This document shows, in pieces, positions 1 through 8,073 of a stretch of DNA of 33,308 nt; position 1 is the first letter of the stretch, and each line of letters starts with the position of its first letter. Source of the DNA: Allomuricauda sp. (GTDB taxonomy: Bacteria > Bacteroidota > Bacteroidia > Flavobacteriales > Flavobacteriaceae); contig CP051244.1 of assembly GCA_017795045.1 (NCBI GenBank), forward strand, positions 1,473,052 through 1,506,359, in the 5' to 3' direction. The translations under genes were made by a program, and so were the position numbers. The notes under the pieces are model-generated. The model ran no database searches. It was not told where the DNA came from and was given only the letters and a program-made list of their open reading frames with translations.

Positions 1-77
1 AAATTAACTATTGTGAATCCCAATCCCACCATCTTCATTTTCAATGGGCAAACTTCCAATAATCCATGCCTAAGGCG

Positions 78-85
78 TATCTTTG
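78..85 (+). promoter_or_regulatory. Candidate -7 promoter element for the mrp-nfu unit
   Basis: The octamer TATCTTTG is an exact match to the Bacteroidota -7 consensus TAnnTTTG. It lies 43 bases before the ATG at 129, which would give a leader of roughly 35-40 bases. No convincing -33 TTG box is visible at the usual distance, so this is a consensus match only. The site sits downstream of an in-frame ATG at 66, which favours 129 as the real start of the first gene. Confidence 0.45.
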
Positions 86-128
86 TAATTTAGAATCAAT
101 ACAAACGACTGCAGAAAAAATAAGATTG

Positions 129-1268
129 ATGAAGCTGAAAAAAGCAGATATCCTAAAAGCGTTGGAAAAAATATCCGCCCCGGGTGAAGGCCAGAATATT
201 GTGGAAAGCGGAGGGGTGACCAATGTCCAAGTGTTTGGCGATGAGGTAGAGGTGGATGTGACCATAAAAAACCCAAGTCTTCAGGCCAAAAAGAAGACCG
301 AAGTGGAGATTTTGAAGATCATCCATAGCGAGGTCTATGAAAAGGCCAAGATAAAAGTCAACCTAAAGGTTGATGCCCCGGCCAAGCCCAAGGTGAACCA
401 GATAAAGGGAAATCCTATCCCCGGAATCCAGAATATCATCGCCGTTGCCTCTGGAAAAGGTGGTGTGGGAAAATCCACGGTAACCGCAAACTTGGCGGTG
501 ACCTTGGCCAAAATGGGCTTTAAGGTAGGGCTTTTGGATACGGACATCTACGGACCGTCCATGCCCATTATGTTTGATGTGGCCACAGAAAAGCCCTTGT
601 CCGTCAACGTCAATGGCAAGGCCAAAATGAAGCCTGTTGAAAATTATGGGGTCAAATTATTGTCCATAGGATTTTTTACAGAACCCAACCAAGCAGTGAT
701 TTGGCGCGGACCCATGGCTGCAAAGGCATTGAACCAGATGATTTTTGACGCCCATTGGGGAGAGTTGGACTTTTTGCTGTTGGATTTGCCTCCCGGCACC
801 GGGGATATTCATTTGAGCATTATGCAGTCCATGCCCGTAACAGGAGCCGTAGTGGTGAGTACCCCACAGGAAATCGCATTGGCCGATGCCCGGAAAGGGG
901 TGGCCATGTTCCAACAGGAAGCCATCAATGTACCTGTTCTGGGAATTGTGGAAAATATGGCCTATTTCACTCCAGCAGAGCTGCCTAACAACAAATACCA
1001 TATCTTTGGGGAAAACGGGGCCAAAAATCTGGCGGAAGACCTAAAAGTCCCCTTTTTGGGAGAAATTCCCTTGGTTCAGAGTATCCGCGAAGCGGGGGAT
1101 GTAGGAAGACCGGCTGCATTGCAAACGGCAACCCCAACAGAGGAAGCTTTTGAAGGGCTTACAAAAAATGTGGTACAGGAGTTGGTCAAGAGAAATACGG
1201 ACCTTCCCCCCACAGAAGCAATAAAAATTACAACAATGGCTGGTTGTGCCGCCGTTAAAAAGAAATGA
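129..1268 (+). CDS. Mrp/NBP35-family P-loop ATPase (ApbC-like iron-sulfur carrier)
   Basis: This is a cytoplasmic ATPase of the Mrp/ApbC/NBP35 family, which binds and transfers Fe-S clusters to apo-proteins. Residues 1-85 form a MIP18/DUF59-type domain. Residues 105-350 form the ParA/MinD-like ATPase, with the deviant Walker A GKGGVGKST at 109-117 and a DLPPGTGD switch motif. The reading frame is open back to an ATG at 66, but the family normally starts with an MKL..ADIL-like helix, which begins at 129. A -7 element at 78-85 also favours 129, giving 379 residues. The CxxC pair that most family members carry just before the HIFG segment is absent; the sequence there is ENMAYFTPAELPNNKYHIFG. 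The only cysteine close to the end is in GCAAVKKK. The stop codon overlaps the start of the NifU-like gene by four bases, so the two are co-translated. Confidence 0.93.
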   Translation: MKLKKADILKALEKISAPGEGQNIVESGGVTNVQVFGDEVEVDVTIKNPSLQAKKKTEVEILKIIHSEVYEKAKIKVNLKVDAPAKPKVNQIKGNPIPGIQNIIAVASGKGGVGKSTVTANLAVTLAKMGFKVGLLDTDIYGPSMPIMFDVATEKPLSVNVNGKAKMKPVENYGVKLLSIGFFTEPNQAVIWRGPMAAKALNQMIFDAHWGELDFLLLDLPPGTGDIHLSIMQSMPVTGAVVVSTPQEIALADARKGVAMFQQEAINVPVLGIVENMAYFTPAELPNNKYHIFGENGAKNLAEDLKVPFLGEIPLVQSIREAGDVGRPAALQTATPTEEAFEGLTKNVVQELVKRNTDLPPTEAIKITTMAGCAAVKKK

Positions 1269-1510
1269 GCATGACATCAGAAGAGATTAAAACCAATGTA
1301 GAAAAAGCGTTGGATGAAATCCGACCTTTCCTTCAGAGTGATGGAGGGGACATTACATTGATTTCAATAGATAACGACAGCTCCGTAAAGGTGCGTTTGG
1401 AAGGAAACTGTATTGGATGCAGTGTTAACCAAATGACTCTTAAGAGCGGTGTGGAAATGACCATCAAAAAATACGCTCCTCAGATAGAGGAGGTCATCAA
1501 CATAAGTTAG
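1265..1510 (+). CDS. NifU-like Fe-S scaffold/carrier protein (Nfu domain)
   Basis: This is an 81-residue stand-alone Nfu domain, the C-terminal domain of NifU. It carries a 4Fe-4S cluster between two subunits and delivers it to target proteins. The hallmark cluster-binding motif C49-I-G-C52 is present, preceded by the typical LQSDGGDI segment at 23-30. The length fits single-domain bacterial Nfu proteins. The ATG at 1265 overlaps the stop of the Mrp-like gene (ATGA). A second in-frame ATG lies at 1271, so either could be used. Its neighbours (an Fe-S ATPase before it, ferredoxin reductase and ferredoxin after it) agree with a role in Fe-S cluster maturation. Confidence 0.95.
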   Translation: MSMTSEEIKTNVEKALDEIRPFLQSDGGDITLISIDNDSSVKVRLEGNCIGCSVNQMTLKSGVEMTIKKYAPQIEEVINIS

Positions 1511-1575
1511 ATGACAAAAATCATGAATCCTTTCCAAAGCAAGTGGTAAGTTGCATCCCACAAAATTTTTGTTGA

Positions 1576-2634
1576 ATGATTAAGACCGATATACTCATTA
1601 TTGGAGCAGGACCTACGGGTCTTTTTGCTGTTTTTGAAGCGGGCCTATTGCAACTCAAATGCCATTTGATCGATGCCTTGCCCCAACCCGGAGGACAATG
1701 TGCCGAAATATACCCTAAGAAACCCATTTATGATATTCCTGGCTATCCCGAGGTATTGGCCGGGGAATTGGTGGACAATCTTATGGAACAAATCAAGCCC
1801 TTCCAACCCGGATTTACCTTGGGAGAACGGGCCGAAACCATAGAAAAACAAGAAGATGGCTCTTTTGTGGTCACTACCAACAAAGGAACCCGGCACCAAG
1901 CACCAGTGGTTGCCATTGCAGGTGGATTGGGAAGTTTTGAGCCTAGGAAACCGTTGCTGGACAACCTGTCCAAATTTGAGGACAACGGTGTGGCCTATAT
2001 GATCAAGGAGCCTGAAATGTATCGGAACAAAAAGGTGTTGATTGCCGGAGGGGGAGATTCCGCACTGGACTGGTCCATCTTTTTGGCCGAGGTAGCCGAT
2101 GAGGTCACTCTGGTACACCGTCGCAATGAATTTAGAGGAGCGTTGGATTCCGTGGAAAAAGTGCAGCAGCTCAAAAACCAAGGAAAAATTAACCTGATTA
2201 CCCCAGGAGAGGTAGTGGCCTTGCATGGCAGGGACCAACTGGAGAAGGTAACCGTAAAAAACACGGATACTTCAGAAGAAACGGATGTACAAGTGGATAA
2301 TTTCATTCCACTCTTTGGACTTTCCCCAAAATTGGGACCCATTGCCAACTGGGGACTTGAAATTGAGAAAAATGCCATTAAGGTGGATAATACATTGGAT
2401 TATCAGACCAATATTCCAGGGATTTATGCCATTGGCGATGTCAATACCTATCCAGGGAAATTAAAACTGATCCTTTGTGGATTCCATGAGGCCACATTAA
2501 TGTGCCAAAGTGCCTATCAACGTATCCATCCCGATAAAAAATATGTCATGAAATATACGACGGTCGGAGGGGTCACCGGTTTTGACGGAAGCAAAAAAGA
2601 AGCCCCTAAAGCCGTGGTCAAAGCAATAGATTAA
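1576..2634 (+). CDS. Ferredoxin-NADP(+) reductase, thioredoxin-reductase-like (YumC type)
   Basis: This 352-residue FAD/NADPH flavoprotein moves electrons between NADPH and ferredoxin or flavodoxin. The FAD-binding Rossmann motif GAGPTG is at residues 10-15. The second dinucleotide motif GGGDSA, for NADPH, is at 158-163. The C-terminal FAD segment GIYAIGDVNTYPGK follows. The redox-active CxxC of true thioredoxin reductases is missing and the PGGQC/IYPKKPIYDIPG stretch is present; both are typical of the homodimeric ferredoxin-NADP reductases of Bacillus YumC and Chlorobium. A 65-base gap separates it from the NifU-like gene, and a 2Fe-2S ferredoxin follows 45 bases later, which is the obvious partner. 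The exact redox partner is inferred. Confidence 0.92.
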   Translation: MIKTDILIIGAGPTGLFAVFEAGLLQLKCHLIDALPQPGGQCAEIYPKKPIYDIPGYPEVLAGELVDNLMEQIKPFQPGFTLGERAETIEKQEDGSFVVTTNKGTRHQAPVVAIAGGLGSFEPRKPLLDNLSKFEDNGVAYMIKEPEMYRNKKVLIAGGGDSALDWSIFLAEVADEVTLVHRRNEFRGALDSVEKVQQLKNQGKINLITPGEVVALHGRDQLEKVTVKNTDTSEETDVQVDNFIPLFGLSPKLGPIANWGLEIEKNAIKVDNTLDYQTNIPGIYAIGDVNTYPGKLKLILCGFHEATLMCQSAYQRIHPDKKYVMKYTTVGGVTGFDGSKKEAPKAVVKAID

Positions 2635-2662
2635 CATTGAATTGAAATGCCCTTTTTGGGCT

Positions 2663-2677
2663 AAGGGAAGTTCCCTT
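2663..2677. repeat. 15-base palindrome just before the ferredoxin start
   Basis: Two 7-base arms, AAGGGAA and TTCCCTT, flank a single central G, and the ferredoxin ATG follows two bases later. A short second inverted repeat (GCCC, five T, GGGC) lies immediately before it at 2649-2661. Together they could form RNA hairpins that slow or modulate translation of the ferredoxin, or be a protein-binding site. The single-base loop makes the first a poor hairpin but a good dyad. Nothing else supports a function. Confidence 0.3.
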
Positions 2678-2679
2678 TA

Positions 2680-3018
2680 ATGAGTATGAGCGATATCAAG
2701 ATTACAATTACGGACAGAGAAGGTGTGGCACACGAAGTGGATGCACCAACAGACATGAACATGAACCTTATGGAAGTGGTCCGTTCCTATGAGCTGGCCC
2801 CTGAAGGCACCATAGGGATTTGTGGAGGAATGGCCATGTGTGCTTCCTGCCAGTGCTATGTGCAATCGGACCATCAGCTTCCTGAAAAGTCCGATGATGA
2901 GGATGCCATGTTGTCCGAGGCCTTTTTTGTGAAGGACAACAGTCGTTTGGGTTGCCAAATCCATATTACCGAAGATCTGGACGGCCTTAAAGTGGAGCTC
3001 GCCCCTGCGGAAGATTGA
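2680..3018 (+). CDS. Adrenodoxin-type 2Fe-2S ferredoxin
   Basis: This is a small (112 residue) soluble electron carrier with one 2Fe-2S cluster. The four ligand cysteines are C48, C54, C57 and C92, with spacing C-x5-C-x2-C-x34-C, which is the vertebrate/ISC-type (adrenodoxin) pattern. An extra cysteine, C59, sits next to the cluster loop. The protein is acidic, as expected of a ferredoxin. It lies 45 bases after the ferredoxin-NADP reductase on the same strand, so the two probably form an NADPH-ferredoxin electron chain, possibly serving Fe-S assembly. The first ATG (2680) is followed by a second at 2686; either could be the start. Confidence 0.93.
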   Translation: MSMSDIKITITDREGVAHEVDAPTDMNMNLMEVVRSYELAPEGTIGICGGMAMCASCQCYVQSDHQLPEKSDDEDAMLSEAFFVKDNSRLGCQIHITEDLDGLKVELAPAED

Positions 3019-3056
3019 TTCTGTAGCGGACCCGATTCTGAAAAGCAACAAAACCC

Positions 3057-3064
3057 TATCTTTA
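3057..3064 (+). promoter_or_regulatory. Possible -7 promoter element for the TPM-domain gene
   Basis: TATCTTTA differs from the Bacteroidota -7 consensus TAnnTTTG by one base and lies 19 bases before the ATG at 3084. No clear -33 box was found. The gene could also be read from the ferredoxin transcript, since the gap is only 65 bases. Confidence 0.3.
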
Positions 3065-3083
3065 GTCTTTCTTGTATCAAAAC

Positions 3084-4118
3084 ATGAGAAAGGCGCTACT
3101 TTTCCATTTTTTTCTTTTGGTGTCGGTTTTGGGCTTTGCCCAACAATCGTATTTGGACATAAGGGCCATAGTTACCGATAGTGCCCAAATCTTCACACCG
3201 GAACAGCTTAACTCCTTGACCGGTAAGCTCAACCGTTTTGAGTCGGAGACCACCAACCAGTTGGTGATCCTTACCATCAACGAATTAGGGTATGAAACCA
3301 TCGAGGAGTATGCCAATGGCACCTTCAACCAGAATCGGTTGGGACAAGAGGATAAGGACAACGGTATTTTGATTTTGTTCTCCAAAAACGACCGTGAAGT
3401 GCGCATTGAGGTGGGATATGGCTTGGAACCATATATCACCGACGCCGTGGCATCACGCATCATCAGAAACACCATGATTCCCAAATTCAAGGAGGAAGAC
3501 TATTTTGGAGGATTGGATTTGGCCACGGATCAGATCATAGGATTTTTGCTTGATCCAGAGGCACTTGAAGAATATAAACAAAGGATAGAAGAAGATAATG
3601 CCATGCCGCTTTGGGCAAAAATTGTAATGATCTTATTTCTCTCTATCTTTGTTTTTGCAGGCGGTTTTGTTTTCTACAAAGGGTATTCGGCACTTATTGA
3701 AATGTTCAGGGGAATCTTTATTGGAAAGCTTGGCTTGGTACCGGGGATTTTCATGATTCCCTTTGGGATGCTTCAAGCTGGTTTTGGATTGGTCTTTATG
3801 TTGATGCCCCTGTTTTTCCTTTCCATGTTTCTGGAACTCAATATCAACATAGACCCGCTAACGGAAAACCTATCATGGTTGTATTATGCACTTCCTGGCT
3901 TTTTTGTTTTCACCATACTTTTGGCTTTGTTGAAAATAATGCTCAAAGGGAAAGAAGATTTTAAACTATCATGGGTAAAATCGGATAGCAGCTACATGAG
4001 CAAGACCTTTTCCTCATCGGGGAGCCATTCCTTTGGTTCGGGCTCGGGAGGCAGTTCCAGCAGTTTTTCAGGCGGCGGCGGAAGCTCTGGGGGCGGTGGC
4101 GCCAGCGGCAGTTGGTAA
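3084..4118 (+). CDS. Secreted TPM-domain membrane protein with Ser/Gly-rich tail (YgcG family)
   Basis: The start at 3084 (MRKALLF...) gives a clean N-terminal signal peptide ending near GFAQ and 344 residues. An in-frame ATG at 3072 is also possible. Residues about 25-155 form a TPM domain (Psb32/MOLO-1 type), with the typical stretches TDSAQIFTPEQL, NGILILFSKNDREVRIEVGYG and IIRNTMIPKFKEEDYFGGL. Three hydrophobic segments follow, at nt 3607-3690, 3730-3840 and 3880-3950, so the protein is anchored in the inner membrane with the TPM domain outside. The last ~45 residues are almost only serine and glycine and end in GSW, a recurrent tail in YgcG-type proteins. The biochemical function of bacterial TPM proteins is not well settled; some bind metals or act as phosphatases. 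Confidence 0.88.
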   Translation: MRKALLFHFFLLVSVLGFAQQSYLDIRAIVTDSAQIFTPEQLNSLTGKLNRFESETTNQLVILTINELGYETIEEYANGTFNQNRLGQEDKDNGILILFSKNDREVRIEVGYGLEPYITDAVASRIIRNTMIPKFKEEDYFGGLDLATDQIIGFLLDPEALEEYKQRIEEDNAMPLWAKIVMILFLSIFVFAGGFVFYKGYSALIEMFRGIFIGKLGLVPGIFMIPFGMLQAGFGLVFMLMPLFFLSMFLELNINIDPLTENLSWLYYALPGFFVFTILLALLKIMLKGKEDFKLSWVKSDSSYMSKTFSSSGSHSFGSGSGGSSSSFSGGGGSSGGGGASGSW

Positions 4119-4166
4119 ATCAATGGGAATTCCTGTATTTTCACAACATAAACAAACTACCTCAAA

Positions 4167-6329
4167 ATGAGAGCAATCCTTCTATCTGTACTTTTTGTTC
4201 TGGTCTCCTGTACGCCCAAACCATCATCGGAAATTGAAAAATGGGAAGCACAGGCCCATGATATTACCATCATCAGAGATGATTTTGGGGTGCCTCATAT
4301 TTATGGAAAAACAGATGCTGATGCTGTTTTTGGACTGTTGTATGCCCAATGTGAGGACGATTTTAACCGTGTGGAACAGAATTATATCTGGGCCACGGGC
4401 CGTTTGGCGGAAGTTGAGGGGGAGAAAGCATTGTATAGCGACCTTAGGGCCAAGCTGTTCATGACCGAGGAAGAGGCCAAGGCCAAATACAGTGAAAGTC
4501 CCGAATGGTTGAAAGAATTGTGCAACGCCTTTGCGGACGGTATCAACTATTATCTACATACCCATCCCGCAGTGAAACCTAGATTATTGACCCGTTTTGA
4601 ACCATGGATGCCCATGTATTTCAGTGAAGGGTCCATTGGGGGGGATATTGAACGTATTTCCATTCCAAAGATCAAGACATTTTATGAAAGTGGCATGGAA
4701 ATTCCGGAAATGGAATTGATCAAACAACAACAAGAAAAGGAAATGGCAGAACCCCAAGGGTCCAACGGGATTGCCATTTCAGGGGAATTGACGCAATCGG
4801 GCAACGCCATGCTCTTGATCAATCCCCATACCTCTTTCTATTTTAGGGGAGAGGTACATGTGGTAAGCGAGGAAGGACTCAATGCCTATGGCGCGGTAAC
4901 TTGGGGGCAGTTTTTTGTGTATCAGGGCTTCAATGAAAAAACCGGATGGATGCACACATCAACCTATACGGATGTCATGGATGAATTCAAAGAAACTGTG
5001 GTCAAGAATGACGACAAGTTGTTCTATGCCTACGGGGAGGAATTGCGCCCCGTGGATTCTTTGGAGGTAACCTTAAAATACAAAGACGGCGACATCATGA
5101 GGGAGAAAATCTTTCCCATGTACCGCACCCATCACGGGCCAATTACCCATATGGTGGATGGCCAATGGACAGCAAGCGCAATGATGTGGGAACCGGTCAA
5201 GGCCTTGGAGCAATCCTATATCCGAACAAAACAGGAGGGGTATGATGGATTTCGGAAGATGATGGACATCCGGACCAACTCATCCAACAATACGGTCTAT
5301 GCGGATGCCGAGGGAAATATTGCCTATTTCCATGGGAACTTTGTTCCCAAGCGGGATACGATTTTTGACTTTACCCAACCCGTGGATGGCAGCAATCCCA
5401 AAACCGATTGGCAGGGATTGCATACGGTGGATGAAAATATTTTGGTGTTGAACCCGGAGAATGGTTGGATCCAGAATTGCAACTCCACGCCATATACTTC
5501 GGCATTGGAGTTCAGTCCAAAACGGGAAGATTATCCCAAGTACATGTCCAGGGACCAAGAAAACTTTAGGGGAGTACATGCTATTGAACTGTTGACAGAT
5601 AGAAGCGGGTATACTTTGGACAGTCTTATCCAGTTGGCCCATGACCCCTACCTACCTGCATTTGAGGCTTTGATTCCCGGTTTGGTGCGCGCCTATGATG
5701 CCCATCCAATATCGGGATTAAAAGAATCCATCGATGTTTTACGTCAATGGGATTTCACAACATCCAAAGAATCTATTGCCATGACCTTGGCCCATTATTA
5801 TGGGACGCTTTGCTATGCAAAGGCGGAAAGGCCAAAAGATAGCTATGCCATGCAGTGGGTAGCATATTGGGGCAATGGTTTGCCCAACGAAGAAAAGTTG
5901 GCTCTTTTCCAAGAGACTCTTGATCAGTTGAAAAATGATTTTGGCACTTGGCAAATGCCTTGGGGAGAGGTAAACCGATACCAGCGTTTAAATGGGGATA
6001 TCCGGCAACCTTTTGATGATGCGAAACCCAGCATTCCCATTGGTTTTGCCAGTGGCCGTTGGGGAGCTTTGGCGGCGTATGGTGCGCGATATGACAACAA
6101 TACCAAGAAAATTTATGGCACTCGTGGCAACAGTTTTGTGGCTGCGGTGGAATTTGGGGACAAAGTAAAGGCCAAGACCATGTTGGCCGGAGGGCAGAGT
6201 GGAGACCCGGATTCACCCCACTTCAACGATCAGGCACAGCGATACGCAGATATGGAATTCAAAGATGCTGCTTACTATAAGGAAGATGTGCTAAAAAGAG
6301 CTAAACGGACTTACAGGCCTGGGGAATGA
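4167..6329 (+). CDS. Penicillin-acylase-family N-terminal-nucleophile hydrolase, lipoprotein
   Basis: This 720-residue precursor belongs to the penicillin G / acyl-homoserine-lactone acylase family. These enzymes cleave amide bonds after autocatalytic removal of a spacer. A lipoprotein signal ends at C15 (VLVSC), so it is anchored in the periplasm or at the outer membrane. The alpha-chain part starts with ITIIRDDFGVPHIYG. The predicted nucleophile is S199 in the motif QGSNGIAISG, where the beta chain begins. Conserved beta-chain motifs follow: NPHTSF, NNTVYADAEGNIAY and GWIQNCNSTP. The substrate cannot be told from sequence; in flavobacteria these proteins may act on N-acyl amino acids, lactones or antibiotics. 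It ends stop-to-stop against the next gene on the - strand. Confidence 0.92.
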   Translation: MRAILLSVLFVLVSCTPKPSSEIEKWEAQAHDITIIRDDFGVPHIYGKTDADAVFGLLYAQCEDDFNRVEQNYIWATGRLAEVEGEKALYSDLRAKLFMTEEEAKAKYSESPEWLKELCNAFADGINYYLHTHPAVKPRLLTRFEPWMPMYFSEGSIGGDIERISIPKIKTFYESGMEIPEMELIKQQQEKEMAEPQGSNGIAISGELTQSGNAMLLINPHTSFYFRGEVHVVSEEGLNAYGAVTWGQFFVYQGFNEKTGWMHTSTYTDVMDEFKETVVKNDDKLFYAYGEELRPVDSLEVTLKYKDGDIMREKIFPMYRTHHGPITHMVDGQWTASAMMWEPVKALEQSYIRTKQEGYDGFRKMMDIRTNSSNNTVYADAEGNIAYFHGNFVPKRDTIFDFTQPVDGSNPKTDWQGLHTVDENILVLNPENGWIQNCNSTPYTSALEFSPKREDYPKYMSRDQENFRGVHAIELLTDRSGYTLDSLIQLAHDPYLPAFEALIPGLVRAYDAHPISGLKESIDVLRQWDFTTSKESIAMTLAHYYGTLCYAKAERPKDSYAMQWVAYWGNGLPNEEKLALFQETLDQLKNDFGTWQMPWGEVNRYQRLNGDIRQPFDDAKPSIPIGFASGRWGALAAYGARYDNNTKKIYGTRGNSFVAAVEFGDKVKAKTMLAGGQSGDPDSPHFNDQAQRYADMEFKDAAYYKEDVLKRAKRTYRPGE

Positions 6330-6971
6330 TCATTCGTCTTCCTTGACGATGATCAAGCTGGCGCGTGAACCGGTGGAAAGGTTCCAACGGTTGTTGTGGA
6401 TGACTTCACCCTTTTCATTGGCCACCACCACTTGGGCTGTATTGGGGCCTGAAGAGCCTTGGTTGAGGGCTTCAAACTCAATGCGGTTGAATCCTTTGAC
6501 CAAATCAATATTAATCCCTTTAAAAGAACCGGTAAGCAAAAGATTGTATTCCACCACATCGCCATTGAGATAGATTTTAATGCGATCCCCATCCACATAT
6601 TCGTGATCTCGGCAAACGATGCCCACAAATTTTGATGTGGTCTTGAAATCCCCCAGATATTGATCCCCAAAATGTTCATTGGAGCTCTTTTTTTCTTTTT
6701 CCCCTACTTTGGGGTCAATGACCATATCATGACCTGCTTGTAAAAGTTCTCTGTCCGGAAGCATTTTAACTCCTGGCTTGTCATTTTTGTCCGTAAGGTT
6801 TTCGTCAAGGACGGAGGGCATGCGAAGAAGTGTTCCTTGGTTGCTGGCCTTGATGTCCAAATCGTTCCGTTCACCAATCTTTAAGGGACGGGTTGTGGGA
6901 AGATCGGATTGTGCTTGCAAAACACTGATTCCCAATAAAAAACCCATAAGAACAAAAACCAGCTTTTTCAT
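6330..6971 (-). CDS. Secreted protein of unknown function, 213 residues
   Basis: I do not recognise a named family. The start at 6971 (MKKLVFVLMG...) gives a standard signal peptide with cleavage after VLQAQ. A longer frame from 7019 would bury the signal and is less likely. The mature protein has a charged, proline-containing first half (LPTTRPLKIGERNDLDIK). Its second half is rich in beta-strand-like alternation (DGDRIKIYLNGDVVEYN, GFNRIEFEALNQGSSGPNTAQ), suggesting a beta-sandwich. It ends VKEDE. It lies between an acylase lipoprotein (convergent) and a metallophosphoesterase gene on the same strand 95 bases upstream, so it may have its own promoter. A near-consensus -7 word (TACATTTA on the - strand, 6996-7003) lies 24 bases before the start. 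Confidence 0.8.
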   Translation of the reverse strand: MKKLVFVLMGFLLGISVLQAQSDLPTTRPLKIGERNDLDIKASNQGTLLRMPSVLDENLTDKNDKPGVKMLPDRELLQAGHDMVIDPKVGEKEKKSSNEHFGDQYLGDFKTTSKFVGIVCRDHEYVDGDRIKIYLNGDVVEYNLLLTGSFKGINIDLVKGFNRIEFEALNQGSSGPNTAQVVVANEKGEVIHNNRWNLSTGSRASLIIVKEDE

Positions 6972-7065
6972 AGCGACTTGGTCGATTGATACTTGTAAAT
7001 GTAGCAAATACCTTGCCATGAAGATGATAAAGTGGCGTTAAATCGTTAAGCTGCAGGCAATTCTT

Positions 7066-7962
7066 TTAGCTCTCCATATAATCAACCAACTTTTCCGGCC
7101 CCTCTAATAACACCCTTACAATCTGTAATGTACCATCTGCCTTGGTGTCTATATGCCACTTGATGAGGGAAATTTTGCCATTCTCAAGTTCAATTCCGGT
7201 AATGCTTCTGGGGTGCACACAGCTTCCGTCATTAAAGAATGGAATTTGGCCGGGTTCTGGAAATCGTGGTCGGTGCGTATGGCCCGCAATGGTGATTTGT
7301 AGATGGTTCCGTAAGATCCATCGTTTTATCCTTTTTTCGATACGAATGAGTTCCTTGTAATTTTTAGCTGGACTTGTGGGGTCTGCAATACCCACCACCT
7401 GGAGTGGTTTCCAAAGGATACGCACCAAAAATCGTCCAATGCGCCAACACACATAGTTCCACCAATCTGCTTGGTGCCCATGGACACAGAACAGTTTTTG
7501 ACCTGTTCCAGTATGTTTTAAGATGATGGCCTCGTGATAGGTAATGCCTTGAAATAGGGCTTTGTCCGATCCGTCAATGGGCTCAAAATAGTGAGAAAGG
7601 TGCTTGTCCACATATTTTTTGTCGCTATAGACCATGTCATGGTTTCCCCAGAGCATATGCAAACGTTTTTCCAAATGGAACCGGCGAAGCAATTGGTATA
7701 CATTTTTATGTGCCTCAAAAATGGAATCGAACCCCATGTTTTCCCAAAGTTCATCGCCATCCCCAAGCTCGCAATAATGGAATCCTTGGCGATAGTAATG
7801 GCTGAGGGCATGGAAATAAATGTTCCTGTTGTTGGCAAAATCATCGGCAAAACTATTGTCCCCCCTATGGCAATCGCTGAAAAAGATAAACTTGGAGTCG
7901 TCATCAAAAGGGATGATCTTGGCTTTTGCATAGGCCCGATCTAATCTGGCATTGGAGGACAT
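7066..7962 (-). CDS. Cytoplasmic calcineurin-like metallophosphoesterase
   Basis: This is a 298-residue two-metal phosphoesterase with the full motif set in order: D30-x-H32 in SDCHRGD, GDGDELWE at 67-74, GNHD at 106-109, HGHQ at 161-164, and AGHTHRP near residue 225. No signal peptide is visible. The spacing and the HGHQ motif recall the LpxH / UDP-diacylglucosamine pyrophosphatase side of the superfamily. However, a basic, tryptophan-rich stretch follows HGHQ (ADWWNYVCWRIGRF), so a membrane-associated substrate is possible. The substrate is not predictable from what is seen. It lies 95 bases upstream of the secreted protein on the same strand and is divergent from the GAF gene. Confidence 0.9.
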   Translation of the reverse strand: MSSNARLDRAYAKAKIIPFDDDSKFIFFSDCHRGDNSFADDFANNRNIYFHALSHYYRQGFHYCELGDGDELWENMGFDSIFEAHKNVYQLLRRFHLEKRLHMLWGNHDMVYSDKKYVDKHLSHYFEPIDGSDKALFQGITYHEAIILKHTGTGQKLFCVHGHQADWWNYVCWRIGRFLVRILWKPLQVVGIADPTSPAKNYKELIRIEKRIKRWILRNHLQITIAGHTHRPRFPEPGQIPFFNDGSCVHPRSITGIELENGKISLIKWHIDTKADGTLQIVRVLLEGPEKLVDYMES

Positions 7963-8045
7963 GGAATAATTTTTACTAAATATCCTTAAAAATGGCGATT
8001 AATCCATAAAAATCTCCTTTATGAAAAGAACAGTGAAGGTTTTTG

Positions 8046-8053
8046 TAACTTTA
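8046..8053 (+). promoter_or_regulatory. Possible -7 promoter element for the GAF-protein gene
   Basis: TAACTTTA matches the flavobacterial -7 consensus TAnnTTTG except for the last base. It lies 21 bases before the ATG at 8074, giving a very short leader. It sits in the 111-base divergent gap between the metallophosphoesterase and the GAF gene. No -33 TTG was found at the expected spacing. Confidence 0.3.
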
Positions 8054-8073
8054 CCTGTTCAATCTCGACCAAT

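Noticed and set aside
66..128. N-terminal extension of the Mrp-like protein from ATG 66
   Set aside because: The extra 21 residues do not look like the family start, and an exact -7 promoter word (78-85) lies inside them. The ATG at 129 fits the family length.
1511..1549. Tiny 12-codon reading frame directly after the Nfu stop
   Set aside because: It begins one base after the stop and ends before the reductase. Twelve codons with no conserved look and no coupling to the next start are too little to call a gene.
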